A stretch of 64,000 nucleotides of DNA, taken from NCBI GenBank assembly GCA_963605425.1, contig CAVCUQ010000003.1, positions 30,956-94,955 of the forward strand, written 5' to 3'. The notes under the pieces were generated by a model, which saw only the letters and a program-made list of their open reading frames with translations, was not told the origin of the DNA and made no database searches. Below are positions 17,417 to 25,058 of this stretch, piece after piece. The position numbers and the translations under genes were made by a program. Source of the DNA: JAEELC01 sp963605425 (GTDB lineage Bacteria > Bacillota_I > Bacilli_A > Acholeplasmatales > Anaeroplasmataceae). Each line of letters opens with the position of its first letter. Within the stretch, counting starts at the first letter, position 1.

Positions 17417-18574
17417 CTATTTATCAACAAAATAAGCACATATATATGTGTTGGATATAGAGCCGTCAAAATATTTTAGATAATTATTTTTATTACTAGT
17501 AATCATTCCGTCACTTTTATAATTATATGCATGAAATTTTTCAGTATATGTTTTATCTTTGTCAATCATAAAAGTATGAATCATATCACCTTGATTTTCT
17601 CCATTCCATCTAGATAAAATAACATAATAATCTTTATCATCTTCCATATACTTTTGGAAAGTTTTATAATTTAAGACCCTTTTATAAAAAATTCCTGAAG
17701 CTACTAAGAAATAAGATATTTGATACGGATTAGAACCTAACTTTCCTTGTGCAAGTCCAATCTCAATTCCTAGGTTCTCATATAAGAATATAGTGTCGGC
17801 TAATGTAAAATCTTTGCCTAAAGCATGTGCTAAATTGTAACCAGCAATCACCTCACACCCAGCATGAGCTATATTACTGAATCCAAAGTTCCAATCTTTA
17901 TATGCCTTTTGACCATATACATATCCTATTGGTTGACTCTTCTTAGAATTCAATTCATAGTTCACAAGATAGCTAGTATTCTTAACAGAAGTATAAAGTG
18001 TTGTTTTAAGACTTGCACTTGAATAAACTAAAATTTTAATAGCCGGTTCTATATAAGATAAGGCTAGCATATTTGCATTTAAAACTCTATGCATTATATT
18101 GCCAAACCTAGTACATTGTTCCAGTCCACTTAAAGAATTTAATTCTGATAAAAATATATGACTATCGTCTATAGTAAACAATATATCTTCCTCATCATTA
18201 TAGTTTGTCATAGGTATCCCAGTGAAATTCTCTATTATACTTTCATTTGTCTTATCAAAGTAAACATTTAATGTCATCCTTCCCTCTTCTAGCTTTGTAG
18301 TAACCTCATATGTTATCAAATATTCATCATCAAGATATGATACAGATTCAAAATCACTTAATGCTTTCCCTGATATTTTCTTCTTTGCAATAGTTTTGTA
18401 TTCAATCTCATTATTAGATTCTTCGATTGAATCAAAGTAGTTAGTTTTTTCGGAAACAATATTACCCTTTCTAATCACTGCACTTTGTTGTTCAGTGTCA
18501 CATGATCCTAAAGAAGTAAGGCCTAATATACATACTCCTCCATATAAAACCATTTTAATAACTTTCTTTAACAT
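17417..18574 (-). CDS. Lipoprotein with papain-like (C39-like) cysteine peptidase domain
   Basis: 385 residues. A lipoprotein signal (VCILGLTSLGSC) anchors it outside the membrane. The C-terminal half resembles C39-like papain-fold peptidases: the nucleophile motif is AHAGCEVIAGYNLAHALGK and the His motif is GDMIHTFMID. The first half (about 30-190) is not recognised. The family cleaves leader or surface peptides, but the substrate is not known, and gut Bacillota often carry such lipoproteins with unclear roles. It is the first gene of the lipoprotein-protease set, with a promoter directly upstream. Confidence 0.75.
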   Translation of the reverse strand: MLKKVIKMVLYGGVCILGLTSLGSCDTEQQSAVIRKGNIVSEKTNYFDSIEESNNEIEYKTIAKKKISGKALSDFESVSYLDDEYLITYEVTTKLEEGRMTLNVYFDKTNESIIENFTGIPMTNYNDEEDILFTIDDSHIFLSELNSLSGLEQCTRFGNIMHRVLNANMLALSYIEPAIKILVYSSASLKTTLYTSVKNTSYLVNYELNSKKSQPIGYVYGQKAYKDWNFGFSNIAHAGCEVIAGYNLAHALGKDFTLADTIFLYENLGIEIGLAQGKLGSNPYQISYFLVASGIFYKRVLNYKTFQKYMEDDKDYYVILSRWNGENQGDMIHTFMIDKDKTYTEKFHAYNYKSDGMITSNKNNYLKYFDGSISNTYICAYFVDK

Positions 18575-18601
18575 TTAATGCTCTCCCTTTCTAAAATTAA
18601 A

Positions 18602-18629
18602 ATTATAATAAAATACTTTCTCATTTCAA
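18602..18629 (-). promoter_or_regulatory. Promoter of the lipoprotein/protease operon
   Basis: TTGAAA (18624-18629), 16 bp, TATAAT (18602-18607) on the minus strand, followed 18 bp later by the Shine-Dalgarno AGAAAGGGAGAG of the gene at 18574. It gives a very short leader. Confidence 0.7.
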
Positions 18630-18697
18630 TAATAATCTTTTTAATATTTTAACATCTTATTTTTTTGTAAACAAGATAAAATCTATATAAGACAAAT

Positions 18698-18731
18698 TAA
18701 AAAAGTTGCAAGTAAAAACTACTTACAACTT
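18698..18731 (-). terminator. Intrinsic terminator after glnA
   Basis: An 11-bp stem (AAGTTGTAAGT with ACTTGCAACTT, one G-U pair) with a 7-nt loop, followed by UUUU. It lies 19 bp after the glnA stop. Confidence 0.88.
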
Positions 18732-18749
18732 AATTAGATAATTTATATA

Positions 18750-20105
18750 TTAGAACATCTTAAGATATCTCTTAATTTCCCATTCAGTTACAGCTGTACG
18801 GAATGAATCCCATTCAATTTGCTTAGCTTCAATTAACTTCTTAGTTAAATGGGCACCAATGGCTTCTTGCATTAATGGGTCCTTCTTAAATTCAGCAATA
18901 GCTTCTTTTAAATTTTCAGGAAGTGAATCAACTCCAAGAGCTTCTCTTTCAGCTTGTGTACAAGCAAATAGGTTAGTATGAATTTCTTCGAAATGTTTAG
19001 CTTTTCCTTCAATACCATCTAAACCAGCTCTAAGTAATACGCTAGCAGCTAAATATGGGTTTGTAGTTGGGTCTACACTTCTAACTTCAGTTCTTGTCTT
19101 ATTTCCTCTAGCTGAAGGAATACGGATCATTGTAGAACGGTTAGCTTCTGACCATGAAATATAACATGGAGCTTCAAAACCAGGAACGATTCTCTTGTAA
19201 GAATTTACTGTAGGGTTAGTTACAAGACAGAATCCCTTTGCATGAGTTAATATACCATCAATCCAAGCTTTTGCAGTAGCACTTAATCCATCTGCACTAG
19301 TTGAATCAAAGAAAATATTCTTTCCTTCTTTATCAGTTAGAGAGCAGTTACAATGCATACCACTTCCGTTAATACCATAGATAGGCTTAGCCATAAATGT
19401 TGCATGGTATCCATGACGCTTAGCTACATTCTTAACAATAATCTTAAAAGTTTGAACGTTATCACAAGCTTCAAGTGAGTTATCAAATCTAAAGTCAATT
19501 TCATGTTGACCAACACTTACTTCATGGTGAGCAGCTTCAACTACAAATCCAACCTTTTGAAGTTCAAGAACGATATCTCTTCTGCAGTCTACATCATTAT
19601 CAATAGGAGCTACATCAAAGTATCCACCTTCATCGTTTGGAGTAAGAGTAGGTTCACCTGTAGTCTTGTCAATCTTAAATAAGAAGAATTCAGGTTCAAC
19701 ACCAATATTAAATTTAGAGAATCCCATCTTTCTCATTACTTCAATATTCTTCTTTAATTGACCTCTAGGATCACCAGGGAATGGTACTAATTCACCAGCT
19801 TTATTTCTTTGACAAACATCACAAATAAATCTAGCTACTTTACCATATTGGTTATCTTCCCAAGAACAAATAAGGAATGTATCAATATCAGGTACCATGT
19901 ACATATCAGCTTCTTCAGTTCTAACAAATCCTTCAATAGAAGAACCATCGAACATGATTTCATTGTTTAATGCATCATCTAATCTATCTACTGGTACTTC
20001 AACGTTCTTCATACAACCAAGTAAGTCAGTAAACATCATACGGATGTACTTGATATTTTCCTCCTTACAGATTTTTCTTACTTCATCTTTAGTATATTTA
20101 CTCAT
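18750..20105 (-). CDS. glnA: Glutamine synthetase, type I
   Basis: GSI, 451 residues, making glutamine from glutamate, ammonia and ATP; dodecamer in the cytosol. The N-terminal MFDGSSIEGF (substrate and ammonia site), KPIYGINGSGMHCNCSL (ATP and glutamate site) and NPYLAASVLLRAGLDG are intact. Length fits the GSI-alpha class of Bacillota, which is usually feedback-inhibited and not adenylylated. A GGAAAGGAAAATT site precedes the ATG. Expression is probably set by the leader at 20134-20240 and the ANTAR protein encoded just upstream. Confidence 0.98.
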   Translation of the reverse strand: MSKYTKDEVRKICKEENIKYIRMMFTDLLGCMKNVEVPVDRLDDALNNEIMFDGSSIEGFVRTEEADMYMVPDIDTFLICSWEDNQYGKVARFICDVCQRNKAGELVPFPGDPRGQLKKNIEVMRKMGFSKFNIGVEPEFFLFKIDKTTGEPTLTPNDEGGYFDVAPIDNDVDCRRDIVLELQKVGFVVEAAHHEVSVGQHEIDFRFDNSLEACDNVQTFKIIVKNVAKRHGYHATFMAKPIYGINGSGMHCNCSLTDKEGKNIFFDSTSADGLSATAKAWIDGILTHAKGFCLVTNPTVNSYKRIVPGFEAPCYISWSEANRSTMIRIPSARGNKTRTEVRSVDPTTNPYLAASVLLRAGLDGIEGKAKHFEEIHTNLFACTQAEREALGVDSLPENLKEAIAEFKKDPLMQEAIGAHLTKKLIEAKQIEWDSFRTAVTEWEIKRYLKMF

Positions 20106-20133
20106 AATTTTCCTTTCCTTTTAAAACACAAAA

Positions 20134-20240
20134 TAAAAAAAGAGAACCTAATGATTCTCTTTCAAGGGATAGCAAAAAAGCATCATAGCCCCATTGCTTT
20201 AAGTTTCGTATGTGTTTCAAAAATAAGCCCCATTGCTTAC
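20134..20240 (-). promoter_or_regulatory. glnA leader with two ANTAR-type hexaloop hairpins and terminators
   Basis: The minus-strand RNA has hairpin 1 at 20224-20239 (stem UAAGC/GCUUA) and hairpin 2 at 20187-20198 (stem AGC/GCU). Both have the same hexaloop AAUGGG, with A at position 1 and G at position 4. That is the known recognition rule for ANTAR antiterminators. A second fold, AAAGCA/TGCTTT (20177-20182 with 20195-20200) followed by U, excludes hairpin 2. A strong terminator follows (AAAGAGAA/TTCTCTTT, 20139-20162, then a U run). Inference: the ANTAR protein stabilises the hexaloop hairpins and allows read-through into glnA. Confidence 0.85.
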
Positions 20241-20308
20241 GATGATATTGTAAAATATATTCTATTTACTTTCAAGAGAAAATGTAATGAAAACGCTTAT
20301 TATCAAAA

Positions 20309-20839
20309 TTAATCCTTTAATATTTTAATAGCTATTTCCTTCTTTGTTATACGCTCTTTCATAGCTTCTTTAACTATATATTTATAAGCATCATTTTCAT
20401 TATATCCTTTATCCATAAGATATAGTTTAGCTTTCTTTACAAGTCTTTCCTCTTCTTCTTTTTCTTTATATGAATTAATCTTATTATTTAATTCTTTAAT
20501 AGTCTCATAATTCTTAATAACTAAATTAATATAATCAATATTTAGATTATTTTTACTAATAGAATTAAAATTATAACAATTTTCAAGTGATAATGTTTCA
20601 ATAATAGAATTTTTAATATATAGAACTAAAACATTACTAGATATTAAACGAGATAAAAATAAATAATCAAGTTCATTGTGATAATCGACTATAATTAAAC
20701 TAGTTCTATATTGATTTATAATTTTAAGATAATTATATTCATCAATATAAGTATTAATAAGATTATAATTACTAGTTAGTTCTCGCTTTATTTTATTATC
20801 TAATTCCAAATTATTAATATAAAGTAATATATTTTTCAT
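20309..20839 (-). CDS. ANTAR-domain antiterminator of glnA (response-regulator-like)
   Basis: 176 residues. Residues 1-110 look like a degenerate receiver domain (KNILLYINNLELDN, then LIIVDYHNEL). The C-terminal 55 residues after a helical linker form an ANTAR domain (KAKLYLMDKGYNENDAYKYI, then KEAMKERITKKEIAIKIL). ANTAR proteins bind paired hexaloop RNA hairpins, and two such hairpins lie between this gene and glnA. I start it at ATG 20839, six bases after AAAGGTG; the GTG at 20848 overlaps that site. No partner histidine kinase is adjacent, so the nitrogen signal is unknown. Confidence 0.85.
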   Translation of the reverse strand: MKNILLYINNLELDNKIKRELTSNYNLINTYIDEYNYLKIINQYRTSLIIVDYHNELDYLFLSRLISSNVLVLYIKNSIIETLSLENCYNFNSISKNNLNIDYINLVIKNYETIKELNNKINSYKEKEEEERLVKKAKLYLMDKGYNENDAYKYIVKEAMKERITKKEIAIKILKD

Positions 20840-20892
20840 GATTATCACCTTTTTTATTATATCAATTTAATTTATATAAAACTAGATAATTT

Positions 20893-20923
20893 AAAAAGGC
20901 AGGACCTATAAAAAGCCTTGCCT
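20893..20923 (-). terminator. Intrinsic terminator after SPFH protein gene
   Basis: Stem AGGCAAGG (20916-20923) with TCCTGCCT (20897-20904), with one mismatch, then UUUUU. It separates the NfeD/SPFH unit from the ANTAR-glnA unit. Confidence 0.7.
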
Positions 20924-20929
20924 AACATT

Positions 20930-21862
20930 TTATTTCTTATCTTCTTTAATAGTTTCAACTGCAGATACAACTTTAGTTAAATCTTGAAGATTAGATGGGA
21001 TGATAATCTTAGTTGCGTTACCATTAGAAATATTTCTTAAAGCCTCTAAACTCTTAAGTTGGATAACTCTATCATCAGCACCAGCAGCCTTAATAGCCTT
21101 GATAGCTTCAGCTTCCGCTAAAGCAGCCTTTTCAACACTAGCAGCCTCTGCTTCAGCCTTTAGAATTTGAGCCTGTTTATCAGCCTCTGCTTGAAGAATA
21201 CGAGCTTGTTTATCAGCTTCTGCTAAATTAACTCTAGACTCTTTTTCACCTTCAGCACGAGTAATCATAGCTTGTTTATCGCCTTCAGCTAGTAATATAG
21301 CTTGTCTCTTTTCTCTTTCAGCCTTCATTTGTTTTTCCATTGCAGACTTAATATCTTGAGGAAGGTCAATGTTCTTAAGTTCTAGACGTACAATCTTAAT
21401 ACCCCATGCATCAGTAGCTAGGTCAACTGGTTCTTGAATTTTAGAATTAATATAATCTCTTGAAGTTAAAGTTTCATCAAGTGTTAAGTTACCAATGATT
21501 TGACGAAGTGTAGTCATTGTTAACTTATTAATAGCCTCAATAGGTTTTGATACACCATAAGCATACTTCTTTGAATCGGTAACTCTAAAGAAAGCTACTG
21601 TATCGACTAATATTGATACATTATCTTTAGTAATAACTGATTGTGGTTCAAAGTCAGCTACTTGTTCCTTCAAACTAATCTTTACTGTAACTCTATCGAT
21701 AAATGGTGCAATTAAATGTGGACCAGATGATAAAGTTCTAGAATATTTACCAAGACGCTCAATTACAAATTCTTCACTTTGTGATACAACCTTAACACTA
21801 GATGTAAGAATAATAACTAATACAAATAAAATTAAAACAATTGCAATAATAACTCCAATCAT
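20930..21862 (-). CDS. SPFH/stomatin-like membrane protein (QmcA type)
   Basis: 310 residues. One N-terminal membrane helix (VIIAIVLILFVLVIILTSSV) is followed by a stomatin/prohibitin domain (VVSQSEEFVIERLGKYSRTL to about 180). A long charged coiled coil follows (190-265), with repeated units AEADKQARILQAEADKQAQI. Such proteins form membrane-surface oligomers and pair with NfeD proteins; the gene directly upstream encodes one with a 1-bp gap. A role in organising membrane microdomains or FtsH-type proteolysis is the family view. The specific role here is unknown. Confidence 0.9.
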   Translation of the reverse strand: MIGVIIAIVLILFVLVIILTSSVKVVSQSEEFVIERLGKYSRTLSSGPHLIAPFIDRVTVKISLKEQVADFEPQSVITKDNVSILVDTVAFFRVTDSKKYAYGVSKPIEAINKLTMTTLRQIIGNLTLDETLTSRDYINSKIQEPVDLATDAWGIKIVRLELKNIDLPQDIKSAMEKQMKAEREKRQAILLAEGDKQAMITRAEGEKESRVNLAEADKQARILQAEADKQAQILKAEAEAASVEKAALAEAEAIKAIKAAGADDRVIQLKSLEALRNISNGNATKIIIPSNLQDLTKVVSAVETIKEDKK

Positions 21863-21863
21863 A

Positions 21864-22295
21864 CTATTTCTCCTTTTCTACTTTAAGTGTAATATTATCT
21901 TCTTGAGTAACTATTACACTATCTCCTTCATTTATATCTTCATCAGATATAGCTTGCCAACTAGTACCGTTAACTGATACAGTTCCGCCTTTAGAATTAA
22001 TGTTCGTTAAGGCTTTACCCTTATAACCCACCATTGTGTTAATATTATCAACTTCGCTTTTCTTTTTTCCAAACTTTTTTGAAAGCCAAGGTCTAAAAAT
22101 AACAAGTGAAAGCACAGTAACTGCAATAAAGGTTACACCTTGAGCAACATAATTTGTAGGTACAAAAGCCGAAACAAGCATACTTGCAAAAGCACCAATT
22201 ATAAACCAGACTGAGACAAGTTCAATGGTATTAATTTCAATAATTAAAGCTGCAATACCTATCGCAAACCATAGTAATATAATCAAATATTCCAC
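21864..22295 (-). CDS. NfeD-family membrane protein
   Basis: 143 residues: two to three membrane helices in the first 85 residues (LLWFAIGIAALIIEINTIEL, FVPTNYVAQGVTFIAVTVLS), then a C-terminal OB-fold domain (MVGYKGKALTNINSKGGTVSVNG). This is the short NfeD form without a protease domain. NfeD genes nearly always stand beside SPFH genes, as here. The two proteins are thought to work together at the membrane. Confidence 0.88.
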   Translation of the reverse strand: MEYLIILLWFAIGIAALIIEINTIELVSVWFIIGAFASMLVSAFVPTNYVAQGVTFIAVTVLSLVIFRPWLSKKFGKKKSEVDNINTMVGYKGKALTNINSKGGTVSVNGTSWQAISDEDINEGDSVIVTQEDNITLKVEKEK

Positions 22296-22336
22296 TTTAA
22301 AGTCCTCCTTATTTGCATTATATCACATAACGTAAT

Positions 22337-22360
22337 AAAAAAAAGAGTTCTTTCGAACTC
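22337..22360 (-). terminator. Intrinsic terminator after yebC
   Basis: Stem GAGTTC/GAACTC (22355-22360 with 22345-22350) with a GAAA tetraloop and eight U. It follows the YebC stop at 22369 closely. Confidence 0.88.
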
Positions 22361-22368
22361 CTTAATTA

Positions 22369-23091
22369 TTATTCTTCATCTTCATCAATGTCAGCATTGT
22401 GATAGATAGCTTGAACATCTTCGCATTCATGTAAAATGTCTAACATATGCATGAACTTTTCTTTTTGTTCATCAGTTAATTCAGCCTTAGATGAAGGAAC
22501 CATAGCAACTTCATTAGAATCATATTCTAATTCTTTACCACAAGCTTCAAGTGCAGCAGAAATTTCATTAAATGCACTAGCATCTCCTGTAACTACTGTG
22601 TAACCATCTTCAGTTGAAACTTCAGCATCAACACCAGCGTTGATTAAAGCTTCTAAAGCTTCATCTTCAGACATACCTTCAAACTTGATATATGTCTTTC
22701 TTTCAAACATATAGCTTGCAGATGCACCAAATGTACCACCTGTCTTAGTGAAAGCAGAACGAACAGATGTAACTGTACGGTTAACGTTGTCTGTTAAGCA
22801 TTCAACGATAACTGCAACATTACCATTACCCATACCTTCGTATGTAGTTTCTTTCATTGCACCACTAGTTAAACCTTGTGCCTTTTCAATTGCACGTTTA
22901 ATAACATCAGCAGGACATTGATCCTTTTTAGCTCTAGCAATAGTATTCTTTAAAGATTGGTTCATTTCAGGATCAGGAACACCAGACTTAGCAGCAGTGA
23001 AAATTTCCTTTCCCCATTTTGAATATTTTTTAGACTTCATTAATGCAGTCTTTGCCATAGATGCGGCACGAACTTCATGAGCTCTTCCCAT
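22369..23091 (-). CDS. YebC/PmpR family protein
   Basis: A 240-residue YebC-family protein. The N-terminus MGRAHEVRAASMAKTALMKS and YSKWGKEIFTAAKSGVPDPE are hallmarks, as is AYEGMGN-like TTYEGMGNGNVAVIVECLTDN. The family was described as transcriptional regulators and, more recently, as factors that relieve ribosome stalling at proline runs. The start at ATG 23091 has AAAGGA nine bases upstream; an earlier in-frame start at 23109 precedes that site. It has its own terminator and no partner genes. Confidence 0.93.
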   Translation of the reverse strand: MGRAHEVRAASMAKTALMKSKKYSKWGKEIFTAAKSGVPDPEMNQSLKNTIARAKKDQCPADVIKRAIEKAQGLTSGAMKETTYEGMGNGNVAVIVECLTDNVNRTVTSVRSAFTKTGGTFGASASYMFERKTYIKFEGMSEDEALEALINAGVDAEVSTEDGYTVVTGDASAFNEISAALEACGKELEYDSNEVAMVPSSKAELTDEQKEKFMHMLDILHECEDVQAIYHNADIDEDEE

Positions 23092-23197
23092 AATATATTG
23101 TCCTTTCATTATATGGATATAAAAATTCCATAAATTTTACTTTATAATTATATATTTATTGTTTTTACTTTTCAACTAGAAATTTTAAAATTAAACA

Positions 23198-23686
23198 CTA
23201 ATTTTTATGCTTATAATATAAATAACAGCCTAAATAGATGAATAATTCCCCAAAGAAGGTTAAAAGTAAGGCTAAAAATACCTTTGCATCAAAACATCCA
23301 CCAATACTTGTGCAAATACCTAAGATATATAAACTTAGTTTCATAGCTACAGCATTAGCTTGAGTCATAATGTGTTCTAGTCTTTCATCATGAGTCTTAA
23401 TAAAATACTTCTTTGCAAATTCTTCACTAGTTTCAACTCTAATATAACAAACAAGTTTACATGCTAGTATTCCTTCAATTAAGAATACTAATACTAAAGC
23501 AGATGCCTGAGCAACTCTATCAACTTGTTCATTTATTTTATTTAATTGTTCTTCAAGTTGAGAAAAGACATTAATATAGTATGGAATAATAATACCAGCT
23601 AAAATAATAGGTACAATAATCATAACCACAGTTATAATTAATTTAATTAATGTAACTTTTCTATATTTAATTAAATCAAATTCCAT
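23198..23686 (-). CDS. Four-helix membrane protein (DUF2975-like), partner of XRE regulator
   Basis: 162 residues with four likely membrane segments: LIITVVMIIVPIILAGIIIP, ALVLVFLIEGILACKLVCYI, KLSLYILGICTSIGGC and VFLALLLTFFGELFIYLGCY. The loop holds RVETSEEFAKKYF. A short XRE regulator ends one base before this start and supplies its ribosome-binding site (AAAGGTGATTAAT). XRE plus DUF2975 pairs are common in Bacillota, so I place it there with moderate trust. Function is unknown. Confidence 0.7.
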   Translation of the reverse strand: MEFDLIKYRKVTLIKLIITVVMIIVPIILAGIIIPYYINVFSQLEEQLNKINEQVDRVAQASALVLVFLIEGILACKLVCYIRVETSEEFAKKYFIKTHDERLEHIMTQANAVAMKLSLYILGICTSIGGCFDAKVFLALLLTFFGELFIYLGCYLYYKHKN

Positions 23687-23687
23687 A

Positions 23688-23888
23688 TTAATCACCTTTC
23701 TCTAGTCCAAATATATCTTCAACTTTTACATTAAATATTAAAGCCATCTTAAGTGCCAGTTGAAGGGATGCAACATATTTACCTTTTTCAATAGATATGA
23801 TGGTTTGTCTTGTGACACCAAGTTTACTAGCTAAGTCATCTTGTGTCATCTTATTTAATTTTCTTAGTTCATAAACTTTATTAGTCAC
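23688..23888 (-). CDS. Small XRE-family transcriptional regulator
   Basis: A 66-residue Cro/CI-type helix-turn-helix protein. The HTH reads KMTQDDLASKLGVTRQTII, followed by SIEKGKYVASLQLALKMALI, with no extra domain. I prefer the GTG at 23888 because AAAGGG lies eight bases upstream; a GTG at 23897 is also possible. It forms a tight operon with the membrane protein downstream and probably controls it. Confidence 0.88.
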   Translation of the reverse strand: MTNKVYELRKLNKMTQDDLASKLGVTRQTIISIEKGKYVASLQLALKMALIFNVKVEDIFGLEKGD

Positions 23889-23944
23889 TTTATACACCCT
23901 TTCTAAAGACTATTATATACTACTTTTTAAATATTTCAAAACCA

Positions 23945-23976
23945 AAATAAAAGAAGTCTTGAAAACAAGACCTCTT
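23945..23976 (-). terminator. Intrinsic terminator after AbiEi-like gene
   Basis: An 11-bp stem AAGAGGTCTTG/CAAGACTTCTT (one G-U pair) with a UUUU loop and U-rich tail. It lies just after the stop at 23984. Confidence 0.85.
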
Positions 23977-23983
23977 AACAAGA

Positions 23984-24685
23984 TTATTTATTTAATTCTA
24001 GCGCCTTTTTAATAGCCTTAGGGAATTGATATTTACTAGCACTATTTAATAATCTATTTAAATGATTTTCACAATTAAAGCTATTTAATATTACCATTAA
24101 AGTATATAGATTTCTCTTTTTATAATTATGACATTCAAGTACTTTATATAAATCATCTTCTTTATAATATTCTATAAATTCAGTTAAATAATCATATAAA
24201 GCTTTAACATTAACATCTTCATAATCATCAATAATCTCAATAGTCTCAAGCATCTCTACAATCTTTGAAATAGATATACTCTTAAAATCTAGATTTAGAT
24301 ATTTAACTGCAAGATTAGACATGTATCTGCAAGTCTTAATCTCAATTAAATTAGTATATATTTCAAATGTATCAGACATAGTACTTAATATATTATATTT
24401 ATATAACATATTAGCACCGATTATGAGACCATTTTTATTTTTGTTTATGAAAAAGTTTAGAAGTTTATCTTCTTTAGGAAGTCTATCAAAGTCATCTTTA
24501 AATGGTTTATAATATAATCCTTTAGATATCTTACCAATATACTTTTCTTGATTTAGTCTAGCAAGAAGCTGATAGAATGTAGCTTCCTTCATATTTAAAA
24601 AGTGTTCTAAGTAAGCTGTTTTAGCAAGAATTATTTCACCATCTTTTAATGATAATATCCATTGCTTGATATCCTTAGTAAACAA
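23984..24685 (-). CDS. AbiEi-like antitoxin/regulator, orphan
   Basis: A 233-residue protein resembling AbiEi (type IV antitoxin) regulators. The N-terminal winged helix is seen in KTAYLEHFLNMKEATFYQLL, ending in KISKGLYYKPF. The following domain (LLNFFINKNKNGLIIGANML, then SDTFEIYTN) matches the AbiEi C-terminal pattern. No AbiEii nucleotidyltransferase toxin gene lies on either side, so it is an orphan here. The start appears to be TTG 24685, with GAGGTGAG upstream. A lone regulator role or a decayed defence module are both possible. Confidence 0.65.
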   Translation of the reverse strand: MFTKDIKQWILSLKDGEIILAKTAYLEHFLNMKEATFYQLLARLNQEKYIGKISKGLYYKPFKDDFDRLPKEDKLLNFFINKNKNGLIIGANMLYKYNILSTMSDTFEIYTNLIEIKTCRYMSNLAVKYLNLDFKSISISKIVEMLETIEIIDDYEDVNVKALYDYLTEFIEYYKEDDLYKVLECHNYKKRNLYTLMVILNSFNCENHLNRLLNSASKYQFPKAIKKALELNK

Positions 24686-24765
24686 TATCTCACCTCACAC
24701 ACGAAGAGTATTATAATAAAAGATTAAAAATAAGTAAAGATATTTTAAAAAATATTTATAACTAA

Positions 24766-24791
24766 AATAAAAAGTAGGCATAAACCTACTT
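24766..24791 (-). terminator. Intrinsic terminator after small gene following purB
   Basis: Stem AAGTAGG/CCTACTT with a 6-nt loop and UUUAUUUU tail. It overlaps the stop of the gene at 24786 and probably ends the purine operon message. Confidence 0.85.
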
Positions 24792-25025
24792 AATATTATT
24801 TGATTTTTTATTAACTTTCTCTTTATGTCTAATATAAAATACTAACGTTAGAATTCCAACAATTACAATAAGTAAAGAACATGTAATGCCTAGACCTATA
24901 CGAAGTCCTTTGTCTAAATTTTTTGTTTCAACATAAACAAGTGAACCATAGACAAGTGCAAGGCAAAAAGTATATATAGAAATTATCTTAGTTTCATAAA
25001 AATATTTAGATAACATGTTTTTCAT
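24786..25025 (-). CDS. Small two-helix membrane protein, unknown function
   Basis: 79 residues, two membrane segments (IISIYTFCLALVYGSLVYV and GLGITCSLLIVIVGILTLVF) with a short KNLDKGLR turn and a Lys-rich C-terminus. I do not recognise it. AGGTGATTTAA precedes the ATG. It follows purB by 33 bp with no clear terminator between, so it may be the last gene of the purine operon, but nothing shows a role in purine synthesis. Confidence 0.6.
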   Translation of the reverse strand: MKNMLSKYFYETKIISIYTFCLALVYGSLVYVETKNLDKGLRIGLGITCSLLIVIVGILTLVFYIRHKEKVNKKSNNIK

Positions 25026-25058
25026 TTAAATCACCTAAAGTGATTATAACACAATAGT

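Noticed and set aside
23198..24685. Complete toxin-antitoxin or prophage module
   Set aside because: The XRE regulator pairs with a membrane protein and the AbiEi-like gene stands alone; each has its own terminator. There are no integrase, phage or toxin genes.
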